From contig JAAYAK010000053.1 in assembly GCA_012719415.1 (NCBI GenBank), positions 1 through 41,661 of the forward strand: 41,661 nucleotides of DNA, written 5' to 3'. How positions within the stretch are numbered: the stretch's first letter is position 1; each line of letters starts with the position of its first letter. The notes under the pieces were generated by a model. It did no database searches. It worked only from the letters and a program-made list of their open reading frames with translations, and was not told the DNA's origin. Source of the DNA: Syntrophorhabdus sp. GTDB lineage: Bacteria > Desulfobacterota > Syntrophorhabdia > Syntrophorhabdales > Syntrophorhabdaceae. Positions 1 through 11,059 of the stretch are shown here, in pieces. A program made the position numbers and the translations under genes.

Positions 1-1346
<1,346 letters not shown>

Positions 1347-1454
1347 GGACCATCTCACCCCGAGACATACTCATCAACATCCTCCGCCCTCAAAACACCC
1401 GTCCCAAGCCCGCTTTTCTCCCTTGAAATCTGGAACGTGAAACCACAAACATCT

Positions 1455-2189
1455 TCAGTACCTTATCCTTCTGAGAAAAAGCCCCTGCGGAGGGGCGGTT
1501 GGGCCGGCGCGGTCGCGGTCTTTTGCCTCAACGATCCCTCTGAATCCCTCGAGGGTTATCTTTCCCTCACCGAGCAGCACAAGGGTGCCCACTATGTTCC
1601 TCACCATGTAGCGCAGAAAACCCGTTGCCTCGATGACTACATGGACAAAACTCCCTCTTCTCTTCACCCCGGCCATCAGGATCTCTCTTTCACAGCTTCG
1701 ATAGAACTCCTTCTTCTTCTTGAAAGAGGCAAAATCGTGTTTGCCGACGAGTGACCGCGCCCCCTTGTTCATGATGGCGCTGTCGAGTTCGTACGGTATG
1801 TGCCAGGAGTACCGTATGGAGAACGGGGAATGGCGCGGCGCATTCTGTATGGTATAGACATAGGTCTTGCTCTTCGCAGAATACCTGGCATGAAACGACA
1901 CGTCCCTCTCCACCGGGGACCCGACCCGGATGTCGTAAGGCAACATGCTGTTGAGGCCGCGCACGAGGCTGGCAAGATCGATCCCTTTCTCCGTGACGAA
2001 ATTGACCACCTGGCCGAAGGCGTGCACGCCCGCATCGGTCCTTCCGGCACTAAACATCTTCACAGGGTGGTCGAGTATCTTCTCAATGGCGCCCTTGAGC
2101 GTTTCTTCGATGGTAACGCCGTTGGGCTGGCACTGCCAACCGTGATAGTTCGTCCCGTCGTATTCCACGACAAGGGATATGTTCCTCAT
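1455..2189 (-). CDS. truA: tRNA pseudouridine(38-40) synthase TruA
   Basis: About 244 residues, the usual TruA length. It isomerises uridines 38-40 in the anticodon stem-loop of tRNAs. Visible motifs are the N-terminal VVEYDGTNYHGWQ segment, the catalytic SAGRTDAGVHA motif with the nucleophilic Asp (residue 52 from this start), the RYSAKSKTYVY segment, and the C-terminal FLRYMVRNIVG segment. The start is taken at the second Met (MRNISLVV), which matches family N-termini; an ATG 9 bases upstream is possible, and neither has a clear ribosome binding site. It lies between a lipoprotein gene upstream (69 nt) and the methyltransferase gene downstream (108 nt), all on the minus strand. Confidence 0.95.
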   Translation of the reverse strand: MRNISLVVEYDGTNYHGWQCQPNGVTIEETLKGAIEKILDHPVKMFSAGRTDAGVHAFGQVVNFVTEKGIDLASLVRGLNSMLPYDIRVGSPVERDVSFHARYSAKSKTYVYTIQNAPRHSPFSIRYSWHIPYELDSAIMNKGARSLVGKHDFASFKKKKEFYRSCEREILMAGVKRRGSFVHVVIEATGFLRYMVRNIVGTLVLLGEGKITLEGFRGIVEAKDRDRAGPTAPPQGLFLRRIRY

Positions 2190-2258
2190 TGGGTCCATCG
2201 CTGTTTTTTGAGGATAATTCCTGCAAATGTGCGGTTCACAACACCTGAAAGCCCCGGG

Positions 2259-2585
2259 TCATCGCGGTCTTTCGGTTTCAGGCTTCCTTTTCTCCGCGTC
2301 AGGCTTCTCAGTTCTCTCCGGTCCGCCAGGCTTCGCGTCCTTCTTCAACACCTCGGGTTTCGCCTGTGTCTCCGGCGCAGCCTTTGCCTTGTCTCTTTCT
2401 TCGAGCTTCCTGTAAAGCTCCTCGACCTCTTTCTTGAGGGCGATATTCTCGGCCTTCAGGAAGCTGTTCTCTTCCTTCATGACCCTCAGTTCCTCCTTGA
2501 GGCTCTTCGTCTCCCTGCTGCAGGAAGGCAGGAACAGGGCAAGACACACCGCGGCGACGATAAGGGTAAGGTATTTCATTGCCAT
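2259..2585 (-). CDS. small coiled-coil lipoprotein of unknown function
   Basis: 108 residues. A hydrophobic leader (LTLIVAAVCLALFLPSC) ends in a Cys that fits a lipobox, so the mature protein is probably lipid-anchored. Residues about 28-66 are a continuous charged heptad pattern (ELRVMKEENSFLKAEN, then KKEVEELYRKLEERDK) typical of a coiled coil, and the C-terminus is a low-complexity Lys/Glu/Pro tail. GGAAG just upstream supports the ATG at 2585; a second ATG lies two codons later. Superficially this is like an Lpp-type or spacer lipoprotein, but no family is recognised. It is divergent from gyrA and upstream of truA. Confidence 0.75.
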   Translation of the reverse strand: MAMKYLTLIVAAVCLALFLPSCSRETKSLKEELRVMKEENSFLKAENIALKKEVEELYRKLEERDKAKAAPETQAKPEVLKKDAKPGGPERTEKPDAEKRKPETERPR

Positions 2586-2666
2586 TATTCTTCCACGATG
2601 CTCCGGCCGTTGTCAACTGCTTCCTGTAAATGTGCGTCGAGCGTCCGCATCATGCCGCTACTCTCA

Positions 2667-2695
2667 TTTACACCCCTCCCGGAATATGGTACATT
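2667..2695 (+). promoter_or_regulatory. sigma-70-type promoter of gyrA
   Basis: TTTACA (2667-2672), 17-nt spacer, TACATT (2690-2695). The expected start of transcription is about 30 nt before the gyrA ATG. Read by eye from consensus only. Confidence 0.5.
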
Positions 2696-2731
2696 AACGC
2701 AAAAACCTACGAAGCATCCCGGAGGATCACA

Positions 2732-5197
2732 ATGCAGTCATCTGTTGTCACCGTCCCCATCGAAGAGGAGATGAAGCGCTCCTATCTCGACTATGCCATG
2801 AGCACCATCATCGGCCGGGCGCTCCCCGATATCAGGGACGGATTGAAACCGGTTCACAGAAGAATACTCTATGCCATGTACGAACTCAACAACACTCACG
2901 ACAAACCGTACAAGAAGTCGGCAAGGGTCGTCGGTGACGTCATAGGTAAGTTCCATCCCCACGGGGACCAGGCTGTCTACGACGCCATCACCAGAATGGT
3001 CCAGGACTTCTCCCTTCGCTATCCCCTTGTGGACGGCCAGGGCAATTTTGGCTCCGTTGACGGCGATGCCCCCGCGGCCATGCGGTACACGGAGATACGC
3101 CTGTCCCGCGTCGCGGAGGAGATCCTCAGGGACATAGAAAAGGACACCGTCCTCTTCAGACCCAATTATGACGACTCGCTCGTGGAGCCCATGGTCCTTC
3201 CTTCCCGCCTGCCCAACCTCCTCATCAACGGCTCCTCGGGCATAGCCGTCGGCATGGCGACGAACATCCCGCCCCACAATATGAAGGAGGTCATCAACGC
3301 CCTTGTCGCCTTCATCGAGAACAGCGACATCCCCCTGTCCGAGCTTATGGAGATACTACCGGGGCCCGACTTCCCGACGCAGGGCATCATTTTTGGAAGG
3401 CAGGGAATCATAGAGGCATACCAGTCCGGCAGGGGGCATATCGTCCTGCGCGCCAGGGCGGACATCGAAACGAGAAAGAAGGACGGCAGAGAGGCCATCG
3501 TCATCACCGAGATACCCTACCAGGTGAACAAGGCCCGCCTGATCGAAAACATCGTCGAACTCATCAACGCGAAGAGGATCGAGGGTATATCGAACATCAA
3601 GGACGAATCGAGCAGGGAGGGAATGCGGATAGTCATCGACCTCAAGAAGGGAGAGATACCCGAACCCATACTCAACAAGCTTTACAAGCACACCCAGCTC
3701 CAGACGACCTTCGGCATCATCTTCCTCACCATAGTCAACAACGAGCCCAAACTCCTCAATCTGAAAGAGATGCTCCACGAGTTCGTGGAATTCCGCAAGG
3801 AGATAGTCACAAAGAGATCGACGTTCGAACTCAACAAGGCGCTCGACAGGCTGCACCTCCTGGAAGGCCTCAAGACCGCCCTTGACCACATCGACGAGGT
3901 GATCGCCATCATCAAGGGTTCCGCCAATACGCCCGCGGCCCGTGAGGCCCTCATCGCGCGGTTTTCCTTTTCCGAGAAGCAGGCAACGAACATCCTCGAG
4001 ATGCGGCTCCAGCGATTGACCTCTCTGGAGCGGACGAAGATACTCGACGATCACAAGAACACGTCCGACGAGATCGACCGATTGAGGCGGGTTCTGGCCG
4101 ACGAGTCGCTCCTCATCGACATCGTAAAAAAGGAACTTGTCGAGATGCGTGACAGGTACGGGGACAAGCGCCTGACGGAGATCGTCGACTACGTCCCCGA
4201 GATAACCCTCGAGGATATGATCAAGGAAGAGGAAGTCGTGGTCACCATCACCAACAAGGGGTACATAAAGAGGACGTCCCTCGACCATTACAGGAACCAG
4301 ATGCGCGGCGGCAAGGGAAGAACGGGCATCGTGGTCCGGGAGGAGGACTTCGTCGACCACCTCTACATCGCCTCCACTCACTCGAACATACTCTTCTTCA
4401 CGAATATAGGCAAGGTCCACGCCGTAAGGGTCCACACCATCCCCGAGGCCTCCCTCACATCGAAGGGAAAGCCCGTCGTGCACCTCATCAATCTCGAGAA
4501 GGAAGAGCGGATAACGGCTGTCGCCCACGTCAAGGATTACGCGCCTGACAGGTTTCTTTTCTTCACCACGAAGAAAGGCCACGTCAAGAGGCTCAGTCTC
4601 GACCTCCTCAGGAACATCAGGTCGACGGGCATAAAGGCCATCACCCTGCCCGACGACGACAGCCTCATCAGCGTCCTCGAAACGGCGGGAGACGGTGAGA
4701 TCATGATCGGTACGAAACTGGGCCTTGCGATACGATTCAACGAAACGGAGATACGGCCCATGGGCCGCTCCGCCTATGGCGTCCGCGGCATCCGCTTCAA
4801 AAAGGCCTCCGACGAGGTCGTCTCCGTGGAACAGGTCGACGAGTCATGCACGATCTTTACGGTCACGCAGAAGGGGTACGGCAAGTGCGCGCCCTGCTCC
4901 GACTACCGCCTGCAGGCACGCGGCGGTTCGGGGATCATCAACGTACGGTGCGGGATAAAGAATGGCAGTGTCGTGAGCCTTAACCGCCTGAGCGAGAAGC
5001 AAGACGTCATCCTTGTCACCGATACCGGCCGGACCATCAGGTTCCGTTCCAGCAACATACCGGTACAGAAGCGTGGCGGCCTCGGTGTCAAGCTCATGGG
5101 ATTGCGTGAAGGCGAGGTCATAAGCGGCGTTGCCATCGTGGAGGCCGCCGAGGACATGATGGAGGAGAGCATCGACACAACGGACAGCAACGAATGA
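2732..5197 (+). CDS. gyrA: DNA gyrase subunit A
   Basis: 821 residues. This is the breakage-reunion subunit that introduces negative supercoils together with GyrB. The start at 2732 has a strong GGAGG ribosome site; the open frame upstream is unlikely to be translated. The active-site Tyr is Y119 in AAMRYTE. A GyrA-box (QMRGGKG, residues 523-529) and six-bladed C-terminal repeat blades identify GyrA rather than ParC. In the quinolone-resistance region [10 protein letters not shown], residue 80, equivalent to E. coli Ser83, is Gln, while the Asp equivalent to Asp87 is kept (D84). The acidic C-terminal tail is present. The stop overlaps the gpsA start in an ATGA, so the two are translationally coupled. 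Confidence 0.97.
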   Translation: MQSSVVTVPIEEEMKRSYLDYAMSTIIGRALPDIRDGLKPVHRRILYAMYELNNTHDKPYKKSARVVGDVIGKFHPHGDQAVYDAITRMVQDFSLRYPLVDGQGNFGSVDGDAPAAMRYTEIRLSRVAEEILRDIEKDTVLFRPNYDDSLVEPMVLPSRLPNLLINGSSGIAVGMATNIPPHNMKEVINALVAFIENSDIPLSELMEILPGPDFPTQGIIFGRQGIIEAYQSGRGHIVLRARADIETRKKDGREAIVITEIPYQVNKARLIENIVELINAKRIEGISNIKDESSREGMRIVIDLKKGEIPEPILNKLYKHTQLQTTFGIIFLTIVNNEPKLLNLKEMLHEFVEFRKEIVTKRSTFELNKALDRLHLLEGLKTALDHIDEVIAIIKGSANTPAAREALIARFSFSEKQATNILEMRLQRLTSLERTKILDDHKNTSDEIDRLRRVLADESLLIDIVKKELVEMRDRYGDKRLTEIVDYVPEITLEDMIKEEEVVVTITNKGYIKRTSLDHYRNQMRGGKGRTGIVVREEDFVDHLYIASTHSNILFFTNIGKVHAVRVHTIPEASLTSKGKPVVHLINLEKEERITAVAHVKDYAPDRFLFFTTKKGHVKRLSLDLLRNIRSTGIKAITLPDDDSLISVLETAGDGEIMIGTKLGLAIRFNETEIRPMGRSAYGVRGIRFKKASDEVVSVEQVDESCTIFTVTQKGYGKCAPCSDYRLQARGGSGIINVRCGIKNGSVVSLNRLSEKQDVILVTDTGRTIRFRSSNIPVQKRGGLGVKLMGLREGEVISGVAIVEAAEDMMEESIDTTDSNE

Positions 5198-6189
5198 GGA
5201 TAGGCGTTATCGGCGCGGGGGCATGGGGAACGGCCTTTGCCATCCACCTTGCCCGAACGGGGAAGAAAGTGCTCCTCTGGGTCTACGAGAAGGAGCTTCT
5301 TTCCGATTTTCGTGAACGCGGGGAGAACACCGCCTTCCTCCCCGGCTTCAAACTGGGCAGCGCCATTGACTATACGAACGACCTTCAAGAGGCGGCGGAC
5401 TTCGCGGACACCGTCGTTGTCGCAACACCCTCCTTCGCCCTGCGCGACACCCTGATCCCCGTTGCCGCACATCTCCGGAGCAAGAAGATCCTCATCCTCA
5501 CAAAAGGCATCGAACGCTCGACGCTGAAACTTATGAACGAAGTGGTGGAAGAGGCCACAGGATCAACGGGTGAAACGATTGCGGCCCTATCCGGCCCTTC
5601 CTTCGCGCTGGAGGTGGCCCGCGGCCTCTTCACCGCTGTCGTCGTTGCGTCGAAGAACATGGATCTCTCCCTCAATCTGCAGGAGCGGATCCACAGCGAA
5701 TACTTCCGTGTCTACCGCGTGGACGACATAACAGGCGTGGAACTGGGAGGCGCCCTGAAGAACGTCATGGCGATAGGATCGGGGATCATCGAGGGTCTCG
5801 GCTTCGGCACGAACACCCAGGCCGCGTTCACAACGCGCGCCCTCGCGGAGATAAAACGCCTTGGCCTCGCCATGGGTGCCCGCGAAACAACCTTCATGGG
5901 CCTGTCCGGCATGGGCGATCTCATCCTCACCTCATACGGGAGCCTCAGCAGGAACAGGATCTTCGGAATGGAACTCGCCAAAGGAAGGAGCCCGGGGGAG
6001 ATCATCGCCTCTCAAAAGACCGTCGTCGAAGGCTATTACACGATCAACGCGGCCCGCAACCTCGCCGCCAGGCTCGGCGTTGTAATGCCCATCACCGAGG
6101 AACTCTACCGCATAGTCTACGAGGACAAGGACATCACCGCATCCCTGAAAGACATCATCACGAGGGAATTCAAGAAAGAGGACTACTGA
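5194..6189 (+). CDS. gpsA: NAD(P)+-dependent glycerol-3-phosphate dehydrogenase
   Basis: 331 residues, standard length. It reduces dihydroxyacetone phosphate to sn-glycerol 3-phosphate for phospholipid synthesis. The N-terminal dinucleotide-binding motif is [10 protein letters not shown], followed by the TKGIE segment, the [12 protein letters not shown] segment and the catalytic-lysine region [13 protein letters not shown]; the substrate-binding C-terminal part contains GLSGMGDL. The ATG overlaps the gyrA stop by 4 nt (ATGA). Immediately after the stop (6187-6189) begins the heptad-repeat element at 6190. Confidence 0.96.
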   Translation: MRIGVIGAGAWGTAFAIHLARTGKKVLLWVYEKELLSDFRERGENTAFLPGFKLGSAIDYTNDLQEAADFADTVVVATPSFALRDTLIPVAAHLRSKKILILTKGIERSTLKLMNEVVEEATGSTGETIAALSGPSFALEVARGLFTAVVVASKNMDLSLNLQERIHSEYFRVYRVDDITGVELGGALKNVMAIGSGIIEGLGFGTNTQAAFTTRALAEIKRLGLAMGARETTFMGLSGMGDLILTSYGSLSRNRIFGMELAKGRSPGEIIASQKTVVEGYYTINAARNLAARLGVVMPITEELYRIVYEDKDITASLKDIITREFKKEDY

Positions 6190-6292
6190 GAAGACAGGTA
6201 ATAGGTAATAGGTGCTGGGTTATGGGAAAATAAGAGAGACCCGTCCCGCCTATTACCCATTACCTATTACCCATTACCCATCACCTGTCTTC
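6190..6292. repeat. heptad-repeat hairpin element, copy 1 (both arms)
   Basis: The left arm reads GAAGACAGG then four 7-bp units (TAATAGG, TAATAGG, TGCTGGG, TTATGGG; 6199-6226) and AAAA. The right arm, read on the minus strand from 6292, is again GAAGACAGG followed by five units of the same pattern (TGATGGG, TAATGGG, TAATAGG, TAATGGG, TAATAGG; down to 6249). The arms can pair into a long imperfect hairpin. It begins one base after the gpsA stop and its right arm encodes the last residues (KTGDG) and the stop of the convergent transporter gene. It may act as a bidirectional terminator. Confidence 0.8.
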
Positions 6293-7518
6293 TCCACATT
6301 CGCCTTTCCGCCCCGCACGGTTTGGAGAATGACGCAGCCCGTTATGAAGAGCACCGATATCGCCGCCACGGCGGGGCGCTGGCTCTTCGTCATGGAGGAC
6401 ACGGTCCCGAAGATGAGAGGGCCGACGACGGCCGACGTCTTGCCCACAAGGCTGTACACCCCGAAGTACTTGGATTCGTCTCCCGGCGGGATGAACTGGG
6501 CAAAAAAAGCGCGTGTCGCGGCCTGAACAGTGCCGAGGCCAAGGCCGGCCATGGATGCCACTACAAAGAAGAGCGATCTGTGGTACACGAAATAGGCGGC
6601 TATGGTGACAAACATCCAGAGCACGAGGGACAGCGAGACGACCTTCTTCGGCCCCCAGAAGTCTATCGGCCGGGCCATGAGGAACGCCCCGGCGAGGGCC
6701 GTCACCTGAACGACGAGATAGAGTCCGATGAGTTGTTGCGCCGTGAAGCCAAGCGTCGTGGAGGCAAAGATGCTCGAAAACACGATCACCGTGTTCACCC
6801 CATCCTCGTACAAAAAGTAAGCCAGCAGAAACCTGCGCTGGTCCCTGTCCGACCACATCCTTTTCAGGACACCCCATGTCGTGGCAAAACCATCCTGGGC
6901 CGCTTTTGTCAGCCTCTGGCCCCCTGCCCGGTCAGGGGGAAGAAAGATGAACGCCGGGAGGGAGAACACCGCGAAGAAGACCGCCACCATGGGCCAGACA
7001 AACGTGATATGGCCCGTCTCCACGAGAAGGAGCCCAACGGCAAGGGAGATTATCGACCCGAGATACCCCGTGGCATATCCCCAGGCAGACACCCTTCCCT
7101 GGTGCTCGTTGTCGGCTATGTCATTGAGAAAGGAATTATAGAATACTATGCCTCCCTCCATACCCACATTGGCAAGGACGATCAGAACGAATCCGGTCAT
7201 CATCATGCCCTTCTCCACCAATGCCAGGGAAGCGGTCGCGAGCACGCACAGAAGCGTGTAGGCGATGAGGAACCTCTTTTTTGCCCCCGCGTTATCCGAG
7301 ATGCCCCCCAGGAAAGGAGAACTCAAGGCGACGAAGGCCATGCTTACCGATATGGACCTTCCCCACCACACGTCGCCCAGACTGGCGTCGTTCCCGACCA
7401 CCACCGTCGTGTAGTACACGGGGAAGATGACCGCCGCGATGACCGCCGAGTAACTCGAGTTCGCGAAGTCAAATAGACACCACGAGAATATTTTTCTGTC
7501 AAACAGGCTCGTCTTCAT
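6274..7518 (-). CDS. MFS transporter, UMF1 / Atg22-like family
   Basis: About 414 residues from the ATG at 7518 (MKTSLFDRK); an in-frame GTG 48 bases upstream is less likely. The segment WCLFDFANSSYSAVI near the N-terminus, followed by FPVYY, is the hallmark of the UMF1/Atg22-like branch of the major facilitator superfamily. Around 12 hydrophobic segments can be counted, with the loop GGISDNAGAKKRFL between the second and third and a cytoplasmic loop in the middle. The substrate is unknown; vacuolar Atg22 exports amino acids, but that does not define the bacterial members. The C-terminal five residues and stop are supplied by a heptad-repeat element. Divergent from the DUF6125-like gene. Confidence 0.85.
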   Translation of the reverse strand: MKTSLFDRKIFSWCLFDFANSSYSAVIAAVIFPVYYTTVVVGNDASLGDVWWGRSISVSMAFVALSSPFLGGISDNAGAKKRFLIAYTLLCVLATASLALVEKGMMMTGFVLIVLANVGMEGGIVFYNSFLNDIADNEHQGRVSAWGYATGYLGSIISLAVGLLLVETGHITFVWPMVAVFFAVFSLPAFIFLPPDRAGGQRLTKAAQDGFATTWGVLKRMWSDRDQRRFLLAYFLYEDGVNTVIVFSSIFASTTLGFTAQQLIGLYLVVQVTALAGAFLMARPIDFWGPKKVVSLSLVLWMFVTIAAYFVYHRSLFFVVASMAGLGLGTVQAATRAFFAQFIPPGDESKYFGVYSLVGKTSAVVGPLIFGTVSSMTKSQRPAVAAISVLFITGCVILQTVRGGKANVEKTGDG

Positions 7519-7586
7519 TGTCTTTTGGTATTCAACTAATTTACAATAAACGATGCTGTCATTCACTAAAATTTAGGAGGAACATG

Positions 7587-8099
7587 ATGGATCTTTCTGT
7601 TTTTGACGACATGAAGGAAGGCGAGCTCAGGGACTATCTAACCTTCCTCCTGTGGCATTACCGTCTTATGGACGCCTTCTGGTTCATATATGTCAGCGAC
7701 ACCTTCGGCCAGGAACATGCCGAACGCATCAACGAAAAGGTCTGGTCCCGCGTCCCTGAAATGGGTACCCGCGATCTTCTGCAGCGCTTCGGCATAACCG
7801 ACAAGGGGCTCAAGGGCTTCACAAAGGTACTCAAGCTCTTTCCGTGGACGATCCTCGTCGAGTACAAGTTCGAGGAGAGGGACGGGGAGGTCATCGTGAC
7901 CGTTCCCCACTGTCCGACGCAGGAGGCCCGCCTGAAACGTGGCCTTGGAGAGTTTGTGTGCAAGCACATGCACCACGGGGAGTTCGAGAGCATAGCCCGG
8001 GCCGTGGATCCTTCGATAAAGGTGGAGTGTCTCTTCGCCCCTCCCGATGAGCACCCGGAAGACTGCTTCTGCAAATGGCGGTTCACGGAAACCTCATAG
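7587..8099 (+). CDS. DUF6125-like conserved protein of unknown function
   Basis: 170 residues. The start at 7587 is chosen because AGGAGG lies at optimal distance; an ATG three bases earlier is equally readable. The protein is soluble, with no signal peptide. The distinctive blocks are ELRDYLTFLLWHYRLMDAFW near the N-terminus, a central FPWTILVEY strand, and a Cys/His-rich C-terminal half: HCPTQEARLKRG (C109), FVCKHMHHGEF (C125), VECLFAPPDEHP (C148) and CFCKWRF (C160, C162). I associate this with DUF6125, common in Desulfobacterota, but the name is from memory. The clustered Cys and His suggest a metal or cofactor site. It is 49 nt upstream of alanine dehydrogenase and could be cotranscribed. 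Confidence 0.75.
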   Translation: MDLSVFDDMKEGELRDYLTFLLWHYRLMDAFWFIYVSDTFGQEHAERINEKVWSRVPEMGTRDLLQRFGITDKGLKGFTKVLKLFPWTILVEYKFEERDGEVIVTVPHCPTQEARLKRGLGEFVCKHMHHGEFESIARAVDPSIKVECLFAPPDEHPEDCFCKWRFTETS

Positions 8100-8148
8100 A
8101 CAAAGACCGGCGCCGGGACGAACAATCGAGCGTGGAGGAAGGATCGCG

Positions 8149-9258
8149 ATGATAATAGGTATACCCAGGGAGATCAAGGAAGGCGAGAACAGGGTTTCCA
8201 TGACACCGGCGGGTGTTCATGCCCTCGTTTCCGCAGGTCATCATATAGTTTTCGAGGCCGGGGCGGGCGCGGCAAGCGGTCTTGCCGACGAGGAATACGC
8301 CCGGGAGGGGGCTGAGATCGTCGAATCGAGACGAACGGTCTACGCGAGATCGGACATGATCGTGAAGGTGAAGGAGCCCCTGGACACCGAGCTTTCTCTT
8401 CTTCAGGAAGGGCAGATACTCTTCACCTATCTCCACCTCGCCTCATCGGAGAAACTGACGAAAGGGCTCCTGAAAAGAAAGGTCACGGCCATTGCCTACG
8501 AGACCATGGAAGACATGTTCGGTCGTCTTCCCCTGCTCATTCCCATGAGCGAGGTGGCGGGACGCATCTCCGTCCAGGTGGCCATGCGTTACCTGGAATC
8601 GGACCATGGCGGACGGGGTGTTCTCTTGAGCGGGGTCCCCGGCGTGCCCCCGGCGGATGTCGTCATTATCGGCTGCGGTGTGGTAGGTCTCAACGCCGCC
8701 CGGATCGCCGCGGGTCTCGGTGCCCATGTGACGGCCATCGACATCTCCCAGCACCGGCTGAGATACGTGGAAGACATCATGCACGGCCAGGTCATGACCA
8801 TCTATTCCACGAGCCACGCTATCCGCCGGGCGATCCAGTACGCAGACGTCCTCATCGGCGCCGTCCTCGTGCCAGGGGCGAAGGCCCCCATTCTCGTCTC
8901 CGAGCAGATGGTGGCCCTCATGAAGCCCGGTTCCGTCATTGTCGACGTCTCCGTCGATCAGGGAGGCTGCGTGGAGACGATACGCCCCACATCCCACAGC
9001 GAACCCACTTACAGGCTCTACGATGTCATCCATTACGCCGTCCCGAACATGCCCGCGTCCGTCCCGAGGACATCGACCTTCGCCCTGACCAACGCCACCC
9101 TCCCGTACATCGAGACCATAGCGTCCCTGGGGGTGAAAAAGGCGGCGTCCAAGGACCCGCTGATCGCCTCCGGAATCAACGTGAAGAAAGGCGCGATAAC
9201 CCACCCCGCCGTGGCGGAGGCCTTCGGGATGAAATGGAAGAAATGGGACAAGGTGTAG
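8149..9258 (+). CDS. ald: alanine dehydrogenase
   Basis: 369 residues. It reversibly deaminates L-alanine to pyruvate and ammonia with NAD+. Key residues fall at the same numbers as in the well-studied Mycobacterium enzyme: the substrate site K75 (VKVKEP), the catalytic His96 (TYLHLA) and Asp270 (SVDQGG). The Rossmann nucleotide motif GCGVVG is at 175-180. The ATG at 8149 follows GGAGGAAGG; the longer open frame upstream lacks a site and overlaps the previous gene. In a fermentative or syntrophic anaerobe it can either assimilate ammonia or catabolise alanine. A heptad-repeat element starts directly after the stop codon, and the next gene is convergent. Confidence 0.96.
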   Translation: MIIGIPREIKEGENRVSMTPAGVHALVSAGHHIVFEAGAGAASGLADEEYAREGAEIVESRRTVYARSDMIVKVKEPLDTELSLLQEGQILFTYLHLASSEKLTKGLLKRKVTAIAYETMEDMFGRLPLLIPMSEVAGRISVQVAMRYLESDHGGRGVLLSGVPGVPPADVVIIGCGVVGLNAARIAAGLGAHVTAIDISQHRLRYVEDIMHGQVMTIYSTSHAIRRAIQYADVLIGAVLVPGAKAPILVSEQMVALMKPGSVIVDVSVDQGGCVETIRPTSHSEPTYRLYDVIHYAVPNMPASVPRTSTFALTNATLPYIETIASLGVKKAASKDPLIASGINVKKGAITHPAVAEAFGMKWKKWDKV

Positions 9259-9306
9259 GAAGACAGGTCTCAGGTCTCAGGTCTCAGGTCTCAGGTCTCA
9301 GGAAAA
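9259..9306. repeat. heptad-repeat element, copy 2 (single arm)
   Basis: GAAGACAGG directly after the ald stop, then five perfect tandem copies of TCTCAGG (9268-9302) and an A-run. No matching second arm is visible before the convergent gene at 9390, so this copy is a half element. Nothing else is seen in 9303-9389. Confidence 0.8.
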
Positions 9307-9389
9307 AGATAAAGACAGTGCTTTGCGTTGTCAATTACCGTCGAGGGCTGTTCGATCCTTCTGCATTCGAGGTAGAGCGTGCGACGGGC

Positions 9390-10952
9390 CTAGAGGTCTT
9401 TGATGATGTTGACGTTTCCGTCGTCGTTCTTTGTGGCTATGAAGGTGGGGACGGTGAATGCGTCGATGGCTTCGGAGATCGAGAGGCTGCCTTCCGCGGA
9501 ATCCTTTCTGCCCGTGAAGGGGACCGTATCGGGACTGCGCTGGCACTGACAATTGATGTTGACCCGCGACACGTGGTGAACGAGATATCCCGTCAGTTTC
9601 CCTAAGGTTGCCCTGTCCTTCCCGAAAAGACTTGCCTGCTGGCCATACGGCGATTCCGCAATATATCTGAGAGGCTCGTCGATATCGTCGTAGGGAACCA
9701 CCGGTACGACGGGACCGAACTGTTCCTCCCGGCACACCCGCATCTGCGTCGAAGCGGGGTACAGGACTGCCGGAGAAAAAAAGGTCCCCGTTGTTTCGCC
9801 CCCGCCTTCGTTGACGATCCCGGCACCAAGGCTCATGGCGTCCTCCACCAGCCCCGACAGGTACTGCGCCCGGTCGTGCTCGGCAAGGGGCGTGACGAAA
9901 ACCCCATCTTCCCACGGCATCCCGTGCTTCAGACCCCGGACCGCATCGCCAAGGTACTCATTGAAGTCCCCCGCGATGCTGCGATGCACGAAGAGTATCT
10001 TCAAGGCGGCACACCGCTGACCGTTAAAGGCGAGGGCCCCTTTTACGCATTCCGAGGCCGCCCTGTCCACGTCGGCATCGGGAAGTATGATGGCAGGGTT
10101 CTTCGCCTCAAGACCCAGGATACATTTGAGCCGGTGCGCTTTCGGGTGAAGCCCCTTGAGATACCCGGCTACAGGACTCGTCCCGATGAAGTAGAAAAGG
10201 TCCACCATCCCCGACGACAGAAGTGGTGGTATTGTTCTCCTGCCGTCGCCATAGACGATGTTCACGGACCCGGCCGGAAAGATGTCCGCGACGGGTCCGA
10301 GAAGATGCTGGAAAAAGAGGCATCCCAGTCGGGGCGGCTTGACGATCACCGTGTTGCCCGCCAGTAGCGCCGGGGCGAAGGCGGTCATCGTTTCAAAGAG
10401 GGGATAATTGAAGGGGCCCATGATGAGAACAACGCCGCGAGGCACCCTTTCGAGTCTGCCGGCAACACCGTTGTCCACGGTGAGCCCTCCCGGCCTCCCG
10501 CCGCATGGCGGGAGCATCTCAAGACACGCCCGGGCGTATGCGAGGGACCGGTCGAACTCGTTCGCAGCGTCGCCAACCGTCTTCCCGATCTCCCACTCAA
10601 GGAGACGAACGATGCTGTCCCTTTTCTCCTCCATCCGGAGAATGAATGCGTTCATCCGCTCAGCCCTGGCGCTTGCCGACAGCCGGGGCCATTCTCCCAT
10701 CCCGGCGGAATACGCCTCGCGGGCCTGGCGAAGCATGCCGAGGGACGCCTCCTCGTCCATGGAAGGCACAGACCCGATGCACTTCCGGGACAAACCTCCC
10801 GCACCCTGCAGGAGCACAGGAGACGAAACCTCCCTGAAGGGACCCTTCCACCCTTCGACCTTTCCCGCGACGAGATAGTCCATCCCCCCGACAGGTATGC
10901 CCTCGAGCATTTCCGTCGGAATGTCCTTTTCATATGGAAAAAGGTTCTTCAT
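9390..10952 (-). CDS. aldehyde dehydrogenase, GapN-like (non-phosphorylating glyceraldehyde-3-phosphate dehydrogenase family)
   Basis: 520 residues, ALDH superfamily. Catalytic features: GPFNYP with the oxyanion Asn182, cofactor-binding K205 (VIVKPP), general base E282 (LGLEAKNPA) and nucleophile C314 (FNGQRCAALK). The wording around Cys and Glu, and GPFNYPLFE, resemble NADP-dependent non-phosphorylating GAPDH more than betaine or succinate-semialdehyde dehydrogenases. GapN would oxidise glyceraldehyde 3-phosphate to 3-phosphoglycerate and make NADPH. The usual LGG near the base is LEA here, so substrate is not certain. An N-terminal region of about 60 residues with FPYEKDIP is as in plant/bacterial GapN. 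Convergent with ald, transcribed from its own promoter. Confidence 0.8.
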   Translation of the reverse strand: MKNLFPYEKDIPTEMLEGIPVGGMDYLVAGKVEGWKGPFREVSSPVLLQGAGGLSRKCIGSVPSMDEEASLGMLRQAREAYSAGMGEWPRLSASARAERMNAFILRMEEKRDSIVRLLEWEIGKTVGDAANEFDRSLAYARACLEMLPPCGGRPGGLTVDNGVAGRLERVPRGVVLIMGPFNYPLFETMTAFAPALLAGNTVIVKPPRLGCLFFQHLLGPVADIFPAGSVNIVYGDGRRTIPPLLSSGMVDLFYFIGTSPVAGYLKGLHPKAHRLKCILGLEAKNPAIILPDADVDRAASECVKGALAFNGQRCAALKILFVHRSIAGDFNEYLGDAVRGLKHGMPWEDGVFVTPLAEHDRAQYLSGLVEDAMSLGAGIVNEGGGETTGTFFSPAVLYPASTQMRVCREEQFGPVVPVVPYDDIDEPLRYIAESPYGQQASLFGKDRATLGKLTGYLVHHVSRVNINCQCQRSPDTVPFTGRKDSAEGSLSISEAIDAFTVPTFIATKNDDGNVNIIKDL

Positions 10953-11013
10953 GCCGCAGTCATCCCTTTACCTATCCTTCACGACTTGAGGCTCTCCGAT
11001 GCAGGGGTTGTCT

Positions 11014-11043
11014 ATTATAGGAAGAAAACCAGGGAAACATCAA
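11014..11043 (-). promoter_or_regulatory. promoter upstream of the GapN-like gene
   Basis: On the minus strand TTGATG (11038-11043), 18-nt spacer, TATAAT (11014-11019). The leader to the ATG at 10952 would be about 55 nt. Consensus match by eye. Confidence 0.5.
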
Positions 11044-11059
11044 AGAAAAAACTCCGTGG

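Noticed and set aside
9259-9306. CRISPR-like array in the TCTCAGG repeats
   Set aside because: Units are 7 bp, contiguous and without spacers; no cas genes are present.
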